64,000 bases of DNA from Cupriavidus gilardii (GTDB lineage: Bacteria; Pseudomonadota; Gammaproteobacteria; Burkholderiales; Burkholderiaceae), in NCBI RefSeq assembly GCF_008801915.1, contig NZ_VZOV01000002.1:372001-436000 (forward strand), written 5' to 3'. The translations under genes were made by a program, and so were the position numbers. The notes under the pieces were generated by a model, which had not been told where the DNA came from, searched no databases, and saw only the letters and a list, made by a program, of their open reading frames with translations. Of the stretch, positions 53,720 through 63,164 are shown piece by piece. How positions within the stretch are numbered: the stretch's first letter is position 1; every line of letters begins with the position of its first letter.

Positions 53720-54830
53720 GCCTACCCTCTGCTTTCTGACCGGAACACTGAACGCGTTCGCCGGCGCCGAACGGATGACGGCGGTGATCGCCAACGAGCT
53801 GGCGCGGCGCGGGTACACCGTCCATATCCTCAGTCTATGGGACGCCGCCAGCTGTTTTGACCTCGAACCGGCGGTGCGGCACGACGCGCTGTTCGCACAG
53901 CGGCCTTCGTTCAAGACGCGCTACTTGTCGACCGTCTTCGGCATTCGTCGGTATCTGAAGCGCCATCGGATCGATGTGCTGATCGAAGTCGATACGATGC
54001 TGACGTTGTTTACGCTGCCGGCATGCGCGGGGCTCGGCGTACGGCGCATTGCGTGGGAACACTGCAACTTCGATCAGGATCTCGGACGGCACGCGCGGCG
54101 CGCCGCTCGGCGGCTTGCGGTTCGCACTTGCGAGCGTGTCGTGGTGCTGACGCAGCGGGATCGCGAGAAATGGGAGCGGGCGCTTGGGGCGCGCAATGTG
54201 GTGGCCATTCCGAATGCGTTGCCGTTCGCGATGCCTGCAAAGCCGGCGGAAAGAAACTCGAAGCTCGCGCTCGCCGTCGGGCGGTTGACGCATGCCAAAG
54301 GCTTCGATGTGCTGTTGCACGCCTGGAAGATGGTCGCGCGCGAGCATCCGGATTGGCGGCTGGATATCGTTGGCGATGGGGAACTGCACGACGCGCTGAT
54401 GAACTTGCGGAACGAGCTCGACTTGTCGGCGAGCGTTCGGCTACTGCCCGCGCGTCGGGATTTGTCGGAGCTGTATCGCGGCGCATCGTTGTTCTGCCTG
54501 TCGTCCCGCTATGAAGGCTTCGGCCTGGTACTGGTCGAGGCGATGGCCTATGGCCTGCCCGTCGTGGCGACCGATTGCGAGACAGGTCCGAGAGAGGTAC
54601 TGGGAGCCGTGGCGCACGGGGCGCTGGTCCCCGTTGACGACGCCGATGCGCTGGGGCGCGCGATTTGCCGAACCATCGCGCATCCGGACATGGCGGCCCG
54701 AATGGCACAACACGGAATCGAGCGGGCGAAAAATTACGAGGCAGACAGGATTGCGACGGCCTGGCTTCCGCTGCTCGAACGAACCGAAATAGCGCGCGCA
54801 CACCAAAGCAGAGTCAAACCTCGATCCTGA
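53709..54830 (+). CDS. Glycosyltransferase family 4 protein
   Basis: This 373-residue protein starts 11 bases inside the flippase gene. It has GTLNAFAGAERMTAVIANELA, AVGRLTHAKGFDVLLHAWKMV and SSRYEGFGLVLVEAMAYGLPVVATD, typical of GT4. Its coding looks less GC-rich than the genes before it, which may point to separate origin. A 225-base AT-richer gap follows before the APS kinase gene. Confidence 0.88.
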   Translation: MSAKPTLCFLTGTLNAFAGAERMTAVIANELARRGYTVHILSLWDAASCFDLEPAVRHDALFAQRPSFKTRYLSTVFGIRRYLKRHRIDVLIEVDTMLTLFTLPACAGLGVRRIAWEHCNFDQDLGRHARRAARRLAVRTCERVVVLTQRDREKWERALGARNVVAIPNALPFAMPAKPAERNSKLALAVGRLTHAKGFDVLLHAWKMVAREHPDWRLDIVGDGELHDALMNLRNELDLSASVRLLPARRDLSELYRGASLFCLSSRYEGFGLVLVEAMAYGLPVVATDCETGPREVLGAVAHGALVPVDDADALGRAICRTIAHPDMAARMAQHGIERAKNYEADRIATAWLPLLERTEIARAHQSRVKPRS

Positions 54831-55055
54831 TATTCGCGTGCTAACATTCGAATCCAGAAAATAAGCAGTATCGAGTCCCTCGGCAACGCAGTTGTTTAAA
54901 TCTGCATTGCACAGCAATTAACACGGCAATATGGAGCGGCCATCCGGCGCGTTTTTATCGGAGCTCCTGTCTTTCCGGCTGTCGGAACGACGCGCTCGGA
55001 CCGCATTGCGCAGATTCGCCCGTATTGGCCCGGTCAAGCCAGCGCCAAGTCAACG

Positions 55056-55646
55056 ATGACGAAGGAAGCTCGCCCATCGCCCGATGTCAAGGCGGTCGAT
55101 GCTCCACCGCCCACGCGTTCCTACCCGATCACGCTCTGGCTGACCGGCCTGAGTGGGGCCGGCAAAACGACGCTTGCCAGGAACCTGCAGCGATGGCTGT
55201 ACGACCGTGGCATCACGGCCTTGCGCGTGGACGGCGACGAGCTGCGCGCCGGACTGACCAGCGATCTCGGATTTTCCGCGGAAGAGCGCCACGCCAATGT
55301 CCGGCGCGCTGCGCATATGGCGAAGCTGCTGAACGATCAGGGCGTACTGGTTCTGGCTTCGCTGATCTCGCCTGCCGCGCGCGATCGTGAAGCGGCGCGG
55401 GAAATCGTGGGTGCGGATCGATTTGCCGAAGTGTACGTTCACGCGGATCTGGAGCGCTGCCGGCAACGCGATCCCAAGGGCCTCTATCGCAAGGTCGCCA
55501 GCGGAGACATCGCGCAATTCACCGGCATCAGCGCACCGTACGAGCCTCCGGTCGCCCCGGACTTGACCGTGGACACCACCACCACAAAGGTCGAGGAATG
55601 CGTCGAAGTGCTGGCCGCTTTCCTGGACGGTCGTCTTTCCCGCTAG
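55056..55646 (+). CDS. cysC: Adenylylsulfate (APS) kinase
   Basis: CysC phosphorylates APS to PAPS, the activated sulfate for sulfotransferases. The 196-residue protein has the P-loop GLSGAGKTT (residues 31-39), VDGDELRAGLTSDLGF, SLISPAARDRE, and DPKGLYRKVASGDIAQFTGI, all matching functional APS kinases. It stands without cysD/cysN, so APS must be supplied from elsewhere. Its place next to a sulfotransferase inside a glycan locus indicates PAPS made for glycan sulfation, not for cysteine synthesis. Confidence 0.93.
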   Translation: MTKEARPSPDVKAVDAPPPTRSYPITLWLTGLSGAGKTTLARNLQRWLYDRGITALRVDGDELRAGLTSDLGFSAEERHANVRRAAHMAKLLNDQGVLVLASLISPAARDREAAREIVGADRFAEVYVHADLERCRQRDPKGLYRKVASGDIAQFTGISAPYEPPVAPDLTVDTTTTKVEECVEVLAAFLDGRLSR

Positions 55647-55751
55647 ACGAAGTCCATCCATGCCTGCCGATGAGGAAAGCGTTGCCGATTCGCCGAGACT
55701 CGCCAATGCCGGGCGCTAACAAAATCCTTCGCGCATCCCTGGTTGCCCATC

Positions 55752-56966
55752 ATGCACGCACCGATCTTTTTCATTCATCCGCCCAAGAGCGGCGGTTCTA
55801 CCGTCATTTCCTTCTTCGAGCTGAATCGAGGTGAACGCCAGTTTGTTCATTTTGAATGGGACCGGGATCCGGAATGGCGTACCAGCCTGGGACGATTGGT
55901 GAAAACCGGAGTAGGCGGCGGCCATCATCCGTTCGGCATGCACCGGTTGCTGAAAAAGCCGCTGGCCTATTGCACCATTCTGCGCGATCCGCTGGCGCGG
56001 CAGATTTCGCACTACTGGTATGCCTTCAATGGCAAGAACGGCGAGGTCGAACGCGGCGCCAGCGTATCGACGGTAGAAGCCATGGTCCGGCGCGGCGAGA
56101 TTTCGCTCGACGAATGGGTGGCTGGATCGTACGCCGGCAAGAATCTGTACGTTCATATGCTCAGCGGCGATCCGGCATTGAACGAGCACAGCCTCGACCT
56201 GGCCCGATATAACCTGCGCCACCATATCCCGGTCGCCGGACTGTGCGAGGACATGAGTGCGTTTCTGTTGAGATTGTGCGGAAGGACAGGCTTTGGCCTG
56301 CCCTTCTACGCTGAAACCAACGTGACCAACATCTCGGGCAGCCGCAAGCAACAGCTCAGCGAGTCGGCGCGCGAAAAATTCCTGGCGGACAATGCGTGGG
56401 ACTACGCGCTGTACCGGGATGTCCGCGAGTCGAACGACCGCGACAAGGCCGCTGGCGGCGAGCTGTTCGACAAGGCATTGGCCCTGGTCCGGACCGTACA
56501 GGCGGAACTGAACAAGGTCGAGAATCCGCACGAACATGCGTCGATGATCTTCGGCTACGACCACGCGCACCTCGGCAAGCTGCGCGATATCGCGCTGAGT
56601 TTCGACCTTGCCCCGATCCGCGACTATATCGAGCATAGCCAGCGATCCATCGCCGCGCCCGCGGACATCTACGAGGGCTTCGTCGACGCCGTGGGGGAGA
56701 ACATGGTCAGCGGCTGGGCAATCAATCTGACCCGGCCAGACCGGCCGGTTTCCATCGAAGTATGGAGCGGGAACGAGGTGGTAGCGGCCGGAACGACTGG
56801 CGGGCCGCGTCCAGATGTCGCTGCCGCGGGCTATGGCAGCAGCAACACCGGCTTCTCCATCGCGCTCCCGCCGCTGCACGGTACGGCGTTCCGCGTGGCA
56901 ATCGCGGGCGCCGGCGACCCGCTAGGAAATGCAGGTCCTTGGCGCCAGGGGTGGCATATCGGCTAA
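55752..56966 (+). CDS. PAPS-dependent sulfotransferase with C-terminal accessory domain
   Basis: The 404-residue protein has the 5'-phosphosulfate loop HPPKSGGST (residues 9-17) and the 3'-phosphate motif RDPLARQISHYWY (78-90). From about residue 300 a separate beta-rich domain begins, YEGFVDAVGENMVSGWAINL, of a type found attached to polysaccharide enzymes. It probably transfers sulfate to a surface glycan. The ATG at 55752 is preferred to the TTG at 55743. The upstream gene supplies its donor. The gene ends at the tail-to-tail junction near 57 kb. Confidence 0.85.
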   Translation: MHAPIFFIHPPKSGGSTVISFFELNRGERQFVHFEWDRDPEWRTSLGRLVKTGVGGGHHPFGMHRLLKKPLAYCTILRDPLARQISHYWYAFNGKNGEVERGASVSTVEAMVRRGEISLDEWVAGSYAGKNLYVHMLSGDPALNEHSLDLARYNLRHHIPVAGLCEDMSAFLLRLCGRTGFGLPFYAETNVTNISGSRKQQLSESAREKFLADNAWDYALYRDVRESNDRDKAAGGELFDKALALVRTVQAELNKVENPHEHASMIFGYDHAHLGKLRDIALSFDLAPIRDYIEHSQRSIAAPADIYEGFVDAVGENMVSGWAINLTRPDRPVSIEVWSGNEVVAAGTTGGPRPDVAAAGYGSSNTGFSIALPPLHGTAFRVAIAGAGDPLGNAGPWRQGWHIG

Positions 56967-57019
56967 CGCCACCGCCGCCTGCCTGCTGCGGGCGGCGGCA
57001 CGCGCCGCGGGCAGCCTGT

Positions 57020-58927
57020 TCAGCCCGTCCTGGACCACGACCGCTCGCGCACCGGCTGCAATGTCGGCCGTACGCTCGGCGTATATTCGACGATCCAGCG
57101 GCGCAGGTCGCGTCGCACCTCGTCATCGGAAGGAATGCGCCGCTGCATCAGCCACGGCAGCACCTCGCTGAGCAGCTCCTCCGGCACCTCCCGCGCCCGG
57201 GCAATACGCAGCTTGTCGTGGGGCGTTGGACGGGTGGTCTCGTCATCCATCAGCAACTCTTCGTACAGCTTCTCGCCGGGCCGCAGGCCCGTATAGACGA
57301 TCCGGATCTGGTTCTCGTCGAAGCCATACAAGCGAATCAGGTCGCGCGCCAGGTCGGCGATCTTGACCGGTTGCCCCATGTCGAGCAGGAAGATCTCTCC
57401 GCCCTCGCCCATGCTGGACGCCTGCAGCACCAGCTGGGCTGCCTCCGGAATCGTCATGAAATACCGGATGATCTCCGGGTGCGTGACGGTAACGGGACCA
57501 CCGCGGGCAATCTGCTGCTGGAATTTCGGAATCACGCTGCCGGCGCTGCCGAGCACGTTGCCGAAACGGACCGTTTCCAGCTGGGTCGTCGAGGTCGTCT
57601 GCTGCAGCGCCTGGCAGACCATTTCCGCAAGGCGCTTGGAGGCACCCATCACGTTGGTCGGATTGACAGCCTTGTCCGTGGAGATCAGCACGAAGCGCCG
57701 GACTCCGTGGTCGATCGCGGCACGCGCCACGCGGTAGGTGCCCAGCGTGTTGTTTCGGACCGCCTGCCAGGTGTTGAGCTCCTCCATCATCGGAACGTGC
57801 TTGTACGCGGCAGCGTGGTAGACGATGTAGGGAGCGAAGCGCCGCATCGTCTGCTCCAGCAGTAGCGTGTCCTTGACGTCTCCGACCACCGAAATCACAT
57901 TGAGCCGCGGGAAGTGCTCGTGCAATTCCTCCGCGAGTCGGTAACTGGCGAATTCCGAGATCTCATAGGCGATCAGCGTGGCCGGGTGGAACCGCGCGAT
58001 CTGGCGGCAAAGTTCCGAGCCGATCGAGCCGCCTGCGCCGGTGACCATGACGGCCCTGCCTTCGAGCAACTGCGCGATGTGCGGCGTGTCGATCGTCACC
58101 TCTTCGCGGCCCAGCAGGTCCTCCAGGTCGATCTGCCGCACGCGCGACATGAACGGCTGACCCTGGGTCAGCGGCGTCAGCGCCGGCAGCACCAGCGCAC
58201 GGACATTGGCGCGTACGCACAGGCGCGCCACGCGCCGATGAATCGGGGCGGGTGCCGACGGCATCGCGATGATCACGTGCTCGATCTTGTGGCGCTCCGC
58301 CACTTCCTTCAGATCGCTGATGCGGCCGAGCACCTTGTAGCCATGGATCTCGCGCCCGAGCTTGCGCTCGTCGTCATCGAGCAAGCCGACCAGCCGCCAT
58401 TGCGGCGACCGGCGCAACTCCCGGGCCAGGCTGGCGCCGGCCTCCCCGGCCCCCAGCAGCAACACCGGCTTGCCTTGGCCGATCAAGCCGCCATAGCGGT
58501 AAAACTCCTTGGTGGCACGATACGCCGCCCGGCTTCCGCCCATGATGAAGAACAGCATCACCGGCATCAGCAGCAGCACCGAGCGCGGGATCGGCGGCGA
58601 CGGTTGCAGCATCGTGGAGGCGACGGTCACGACGATGGCACCCGCGACGATCGCCTTGGCGATGCGGAACAGGTCGGGCAGGCTCGCGAACACCCACATG
58701 CCAAGATAGAGGCCGAATACGCGGAACATCACCGCGTACACGGGAACGACCCACGCGATTGCGGTCAACCCGCTCTCGCGGAAATCGTCCGGCGGCATGC
58801 CGTTGAAACGGATCACGTAGCAAAGGAGCCACGCAACGGCCACGGAACCGACATCGAAGGCGAACGCGGCCAGCGACAACCAGCGCGCACCCACGCGTGA
58901 GGCTTTGAGAATCGGCATCTTGGACAT
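57020..58927 (-). CDS. Nucleoside-diphosphate sugar epimerase/dehydratase (WbpM/PglF/CapD type)
   Basis: This 635-residue membrane protein has about four N-terminal helices, a first Rossmann domain (LLGAGEAGASLARELR), and a second, catalytic one (MVTGAGGSIGSELC). STDKAVNPTNVMGASK replaces the usual YxxxK and is typical of long UDP-GlcNAc C4,6-dehydratases. It likely makes UDP-4-keto-6-deoxy-GlcNAc for an N-acetyl-6-deoxy sugar. It ends the minus-strand arm and is tail-to-tail with the sulfotransferase. Confidence 0.92.
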   Translation of the reverse strand: MSKMPILKASRVGARWLSLAAFAFDVGSVAVAWLLCYVIRFNGMPPDDFRESGLTAIAWVVPVYAVMFRVFGLYLGMWVFASLPDLFRIAKAIVAGAIVVTVASTMLQPSPPIPRSVLLLMPVMLFFIMGGSRAAYRATKEFYRYGGLIGQGKPVLLLGAGEAGASLARELRRSPQWRLVGLLDDDERKLGREIHGYKVLGRISDLKEVAERHKIEHVIIAMPSAPAPIHRRVARLCVRANVRALVLPALTPLTQGQPFMSRVRQIDLEDLLGREEVTIDTPHIAQLLEGRAVMVTGAGGSIGSELCRQIARFHPATLIAYEISEFASYRLAEELHEHFPRLNVISVVGDVKDTLLLEQTMRRFAPYIVYHAAAYKHVPMMEELNTWQAVRNNTLGTYRVARAAIDHGVRRFVLISTDKAVNPTNVMGASKRLAEMVCQALQQTTSTTQLETVRFGNVLGSAGSVIPKFQQQIARGGPVTVTHPEIIRYFMTIPEAAQLVLQASSMGEGGEIFLLDMGQPVKIADLARDLIRLYGFDENQIRIVYTGLRPGEKLYEELLMDDETTRPTPHDKLRIARAREVPEELLSEVLPWLMQRRIPSDDEVRRDLRRWIVEYTPSVRPTLQPVRERSWSRTG

Positions 58928-58939
58928 CTCTCGGTAAAT

Positions 58940-59923
58940 CTAACCGGACTTGAATTGACGCCAGCGACGATCGATCGTCACACCAAGACCGATCAGCAGC
59001 AATCCCCATGTCACCATCACCGCACCTGATTTCCAGCCGGGCATGTCGACCGACATGACGGCCAGAATTGTACCGACCAGCATCAGCACATACCACCGCA
59101 GCACCACACTGCGATGGCCGGCGGCCATCTGCACCATCCGTTGATAGTAGTGCGTCCGATGCGCTTCCCAGAAGCGCTCTCCATTGAGCAGCCGCCTCAA
59201 CAACGTCACGGTCGCATCTGCCACGAAGGGCCCGAACACGAACGCGGGAAACCAGAACGGCCAGGCCTGTTCCCGCCAGCCCCAGTAACCGAGTGCCGCG
59301 GCCAGGAAGCCGAGCGGCACCGAGCCGGCGTCGCCGAGAAACATGCGCGCCGGCGGATAGTTGAAGACCAGAAAGCCGGCGGCGGCCGCCGCCACCGTGA
59401 TCGAGGCAATCGCCAGGTCCGCATGTGCCGGACCGGCGCCAACGGCGTAGGCGCCAAAGCCGATGACTGCCATGCCTCCCGCCAGGCCATCCGCGCCATC
59501 CATGAAGTTGTACAGATTGACCGCCCACACGACGGCAACCGCCAGCACCGGTGCAAGCATCCACAGCGCGGATGGCAGCGGAAGCAGCCACAGCAGCGTG
59601 GCTGCCGCACCGAGATGCGCCGCGAAGCGGTAGCGCGCCGGCATACCCCATCGATCGTCGGCCAACGACAGCATGCCGAGTGCCAGCGCGAGTCCGGCCA
59701 GTGCGCTCAATGCGGGGGCAAATACGGCGATCGATATCGCGCTGACAAGCGTCACGCCGACGCCCCCGACGCGCGGGGTCGGACGCTGATGCAGCGAGCG
59801 CGCATTCGGCACGTCCAGGGCCAGCCGCCATGCGAGGCCGGTACGAAGCAACAGATAGAGCAGCGCCGCATTGGCGATGAAGGCGAGAGCCGCTGGCGGC
59901 AGCAGCAGGCTAGCGAACGGCAT
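58940..59923 (-). CDS. WecA/WbpL-type UDP-HexNAc:undecaprenyl-phosphate transferase
   Basis: This 327-residue MraY/WecA-family membrane protein initiates O-antigen-like chains by transferring N-acetylated sugar 1-phosphate to undecaprenyl phosphate. It shows the magnesium and substrate motifs NLYNFMDGADGLAGG and FLGDAGSVPLGFLAA, plus the HIHH-like cytoplasmic loop EAHRTHYYQR. With the WbpM-like gene downstream and the WbpV-like gene upstream it recreates the end of many O-antigen clusters. It overlaps the epimerase gene by 14 bases. Confidence 0.9.
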   Translation of the reverse strand: MPFASLLLPPAALAFIANAALLYLLLRTGLAWRLALDVPNARSLHQRPTPRVGGVGVTLVSAISIAVFAPALSALAGLALALGMLSLADDRWGMPARYRFAAHLGAAATLLWLLPLPSALWMLAPVLAVAVVWAVNLYNFMDGADGLAGGMAVIGFGAYAVGAGPAHADLAIASITVAAAAAGFLVFNYPPARMFLGDAGSVPLGFLAAALGYWGWREQAWPFWFPAFVFGPFVADATVTLLRRLLNGERFWEAHRTHYYQRMVQMAAGHRSVVLRWYVLMLVGTILAVMSVDMPGWKSGAVMVTWGLLLIGLGVTIDRRWRQFKSG

Positions 59924-60893
59924 GCGCGATCTCGCCCGTGGTTTGTTGCCGATACCAGTCCGCCGTCTGCTTGAGCGCCTCGCGCAGCGTCAGTGGCGGT
60001 CGCCAGCCCAGTTCGCCGACGATCCTGGCGCTGTCGACCCGCAGCGGCTCGACCAGCCGCGCGACGGCATCGCGCCGGCCCGTCAGGGCACCAGCCAGCT
60101 TCAGCAGCGTCAACGGCACCGGCAGCAGGCGGGCGGGCCGGCCCAGCGCGTCGCCCATCAGCCGCGCCAGTTTCGCGACCGTGACGTCCTCGCCGTCGCA
60201 GACATGGAAGATCTTGCCTGCGGCGGCGGGGTGGCGCGCACATGCCAGCAGCGCATCGGCCAGATTGTCGACAGCGACCAGACTGCGCGGCGCATTGGCG
60301 CATGCCAGCGGAAGCGGTACGCCGCGAGCCACCGCGCCAAGCAGACTGCGAAAGTTCGCCCCGACCTCCGGGCCGTAAACCAGCGGCGGGCGCACCACCG
60401 TCCATTCCATTCCGTGATCCCGGCACAGCTCAACCAGCGCTTGCTCGGCTTCCCGCTTCGATATGCCATAGGGATCGACCGGCGCCGGCGTATCGCTCTC
60501 CCGCAGCGGACGCCCGGGATCGGTTTCAGCCACCGCCTTGATGCTGCTGACATAGACGAAACGCCGTACGCCCGCCCGCGCCGCGGCACGGGCCACGCGC
60601 AGCGTGCCTTCGACGTTGGTTGCCCGGAACGCGGCAAGCGGATCGGGCGCACGATCGCGCATGACATGGACCCGTGCCGCCAGGTGGATCACGCAATCCG
60701 GCCGCAGCGAGTTCGGCCACACCGCGTCGATATCGGCGAAGTCGTCGGCGACGACGAGGTAGCGCCGCTGCATTTCCGGCCGCCCTGGGCCACTGCGGAC
60801 CACACAGGTCGTTTGCGCATGGATGGCTTCCAGCGCGCGCAACAACGCCGCGCCAACGAATCCGCCAGAGCCGGTCAACAGAACATGGTCCAT
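59910..60893 (-). CDS. NAD-dependent epimerase/reductase (WbpV/WbpK-like)
   Basis: This 327-residue short-chain dehydrogenase has the NAD motif TGSGGFVGAALLRAL and the catalytic SSIKAV..DPYGISK (YxxxK). It resembles the 4-ketoreductases that turn UDP-4-keto-6-deoxy-GlcNAc into UDP-FucNAc or UDP-QuiNAc. The ATG at 60893 is set by GGAGG. Placed between the initiating transferase and glycosyltransferases, it should prepare the first sugar of the O-antigen-like chain. Confidence 0.9.
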   Translation of the reverse strand: MDHVLLTGSGGFVGAALLRALEAIHAQTTCVVRSGPGRPEMQRRYLVVADDFADIDAVWPNSLRPDCVIHLAARVHVMRDRAPDPLAAFRATNVEGTLRVARAAARAGVRRFVYVSSIKAVAETDPGRPLRESDTPAPVDPYGISKREAEQALVELCRDHGMEWTVVRPPLVYGPEVGANFRSLLGAVARGVPLPLACANAPRSLVAVDNLADALLACARHPAAAGKIFHVCDGEDVTVAKLARLMGDALGRPARLLPVPLTLLKLAGALTGRRDAVARLVEPLRVDSARIVGELGWRPPLTLREALKQTADWYRQQTTGEIAHAVR

Positions 60894-60930
60894 CGCGCCT
60901 CCATGATTGCCATCCTTGCGTAGACGCACG

Positions 60931-62145
60931 CTAGGCCCGCTGCGTGGAGCGGCCCGCCGCGCAAGCCGCCACGACTTCTTGATACAGATCGCTGTACGCT
61001 CGCCCCAGCGCAGCGCCGGAGAACAGCTGCTCATAGCGGCAGCGCGCGGCGCGGCCCATTCGATCGGCGAGCGCGCCGTCATCCAGCAAGCGGGAAGCGG
61101 CCGCCGCCAGTTCGGAAGGCGATTCCGGCGGCACCACGAAACCCGTGACGCCGTCGGCATTGACATAGGAAGTGCCGGTGCCGATCTCGCACGAGACCAT
61201 CGGCCTGGCGAACATCGATGCCTCCACCAGTACCATGCCGAATGCCTCCGACCGCAATTGCGAAGCCAGCACGAGTGCGCGGCAGCCACGCAGCAGCGCG
61301 GCCTTTTCCGCATCGGAGACCTGGCCCGCGAAGACGACGTTGGCGGCACCCTTCTGCGCCGCCAGCGCGCGAAGCCGCTCCATCTCCGGACCGGACCCGG
61401 CGATGACGATATCGCCCGCGATGGCCGGCGCCGCCTCGATCAGGGAGTGCAGCCCCTTGTAGTAGCGCAGCACCCCCAACGCGAGCAGGAACGGCCGTCC
61501 GCTCAGGCCGAAGCGCTGCAGCAGCGATTCCGCCTCGCCGGCATTCGGCGCCGTATCGGCCAGATCCGCCATGCCGAGCGGGATGACGCGCAGCCGCTGC
61601 GGTGCGACATTGGCCTTCAGCACCTCGCTGGTCCGGGCATAGGCTGGCGATGTCGCGACTACCGCGTCCATCGCGCGCAACGTGCGACGCATCAGCGGAC
61701 CATAGACCTGGCCCAACATCCGTTGGCGCACGATATCCGAGTGGTACGTCATCACCGCGGGACGGCTGCTGCCGCCGAGCAGATGCAGGACGTCGCCGAA
61801 CGGCCAGGGAAAGTGAAAATTCACCACATCGGCCCAGGCCGCTGCCCGCCGATAGCGCAGCACGGACCCGATCCCGCCGAGATCGCACGACGCCGGCGCC
61901 GCCCAGGAGCGGCTGCGCAGTACCGTCCCTTCGGGCAGAGCGATCTGCGATGGCGCGGGTTTCGGAGAAAGCGTGAAGATGCGGCTCTCGACGCCGTAAG
62001 GCTGGCAACCGAGCGCGATCTGCCGGATGGCTTCCTGCAGCCCGCCGGGCGGGTCCGGGAAATACGTCCGATACACGTGCAGCACCCGCAGCGGCCGCCG
62101 CCCGCCCTTTGTCACGATGGAGGCGCCCATCATCGCAGGCCTCAT
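60931..62145 (-). CDS. Glycosyltransferase family 4 protein
   Basis: This 404-residue GT-B enzyme has YFPDPPGGLQEAIRQIA near the start, LALGVLRYYKGLHSLIEAA in the donor domain, and RSEAFGMVLVEASMFARPMVSCEI. It should add a sugar to the growing lipid-linked chain. The start ATG overlaps the upstream gene's stop (ATGA). The KGLHS pattern resembles WbpZ-type mannosyltransferases, but the sugar is not certain. Confidence 0.88.
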   Translation of the reverse strand: MRPAMMGASIVTKGGRRPLRVLHVYRTYFPDPPGGLQEAIRQIALGCQPYGVESRIFTLSPKPAPSQIALPEGTVLRSRSWAAPASCDLGGIGSVLRYRRAAAWADVVNFHFPWPFGDVLHLLGGSSRPAVMTYHSDIVRQRMLGQVYGPLMRRTLRAMDAVVATSPAYARTSEVLKANVAPQRLRVIPLGMADLADTAPNAGEAESLLQRFGLSGRPFLLALGVLRYYKGLHSLIEAAPAIAGDIVIAGSGPEMERLRALAAQKGAANVVFAGQVSDAEKAALLRGCRALVLASQLRSEAFGMVLVEASMFARPMVSCEIGTGTSYVNADGVTGFVVPPESPSELAAAASRLLDDGALADRMGRAARCRYEQLFSGAALGRAYSDLYQEVVAACAAGRSTQRA

Positions 62146-63164
62146 AGCACCGCGGCCAGCGCGGCGGCGCTCGCCTCCACGTGGTGACCGCGCATCACGT
62201 CGTCAAACGCTGCATCGCGGATCCGGTGCCGAAGCGCGCGGTCCCCGGCAAGGCGCTCGAGCGCGTCCACCCACTCCTGAAAGTCGTTGCCAACCAGCAG
62301 CCCGGTGCGTTCCGGCACCACGCAACCCTGATAGATCGGTGCCGACGAATAGATGCCCGGGACGCGCGCGGTACCGTAGTTCAGATACTTGAAGGGGTTC
62401 TTGCATGCGTTGAACTCGGCCGCCTCCACGTCCTCGCTGCCGCCCAGCGGAGTGATCGCGAACTGGTAGCGGCCTGAAACCAGCGCGCGCATGTAGTCCG
62501 CATACGGCATCCGGTTTGTGAAATGCAGGAACGGCAACGAGAACATCTCCGGAAAGGGGTCGCCATAGAAGTCCAGCGCGTAGTCCGGATGACGCAGGAA
62601 AAAGACCTGGAGCGCAGTCAGCAGCATGTCCTTCGCGCTCTGCATCTTCAGGAAGTCTGCGTTGGTGAAGACGATGCGCGGCGGCATCGCTTCTTCGACC
62701 ACGCCCGCCGCATATTTCTCCACCCACATGCCGTTCGGCACCAGCACAGGTTCCGGCACATAGGGCCGGACCTTGTCGAGCAGGACGGTGTTCGCCACCG
62801 TCACGACGTCGCACAGGGCGAGAATCTCGCGGATAAGCGCGACCTTGCTGTTGTGGGCCTGCGCACCGCTATAGCTCGGAAACGAAAAGATCCAGTCGTC
62901 GATGTCGTAGACGACGCGCACGCCGCGGGCCCGGGCATGGCGGACAAGGTCAAGCGCGCGCTGAGAGCTGTGCTTGCTCAGGATCAGCACATCGGCCCAA
63001 TTGACGCCGTTGCGCGCCGCTTCGTCGTTCTCGGAAATCGCCGTGAAGACCAGCTGGCCGCGCGACTCCATGAACTCCAGCACCTCGGTGATACGGGCCG
63101 CGACGGATAACGACGGCACGCCCTGTGCCACATGCGATTCGCGATGCAAGGCGACGACCTTCAC
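62142..63164 (-). CDS. Glycosyltransferase-like protein
   Basis: This 340-residue GT-B-like protein has RGVRVVYDIDDWIFSFPSYSGAQ (cited by YDIDDWIF), VLVPNGMWVEKYAAG and a C-terminal ERTGLLVGNDFQEWVDALERLA. The DIDD motif marks a GT4-like group often annotated as glycosyltransferase. The GTG at 63164 overlaps the phosphatase stop (GTGA) and follows GGGAGGG, which decides the start. Its sugar is unknown. Confidence 0.8.
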   Translation of the reverse strand: MKVVALHRESHVAQGVPSLSVAARITEVLEFMESRGQLVFTAISENDEAARNGVNWADVLILSKHSSQRALDLVRHARARGVRVVYDIDDWIFSFPSYSGAQAHNSKVALIREILALCDVVTVANTVLLDKVRPYVPEPVLVPNGMWVEKYAAGVVEEAMPPRIVFTNADFLKMQSAKDMLLTALQVFFLRHPDYALDFYGDPFPEMFSLPFLHFTNRMPYADYMRALVSGRYQFAITPLGGSEDVEAAEFNACKNPFKYLNYGTARVPGIYSSAPIYQGCVVPERTGLLVGNDFQEWVDALERLAGDRALRHRIRDAAFDDVMRGHHVEASAAALAAVL

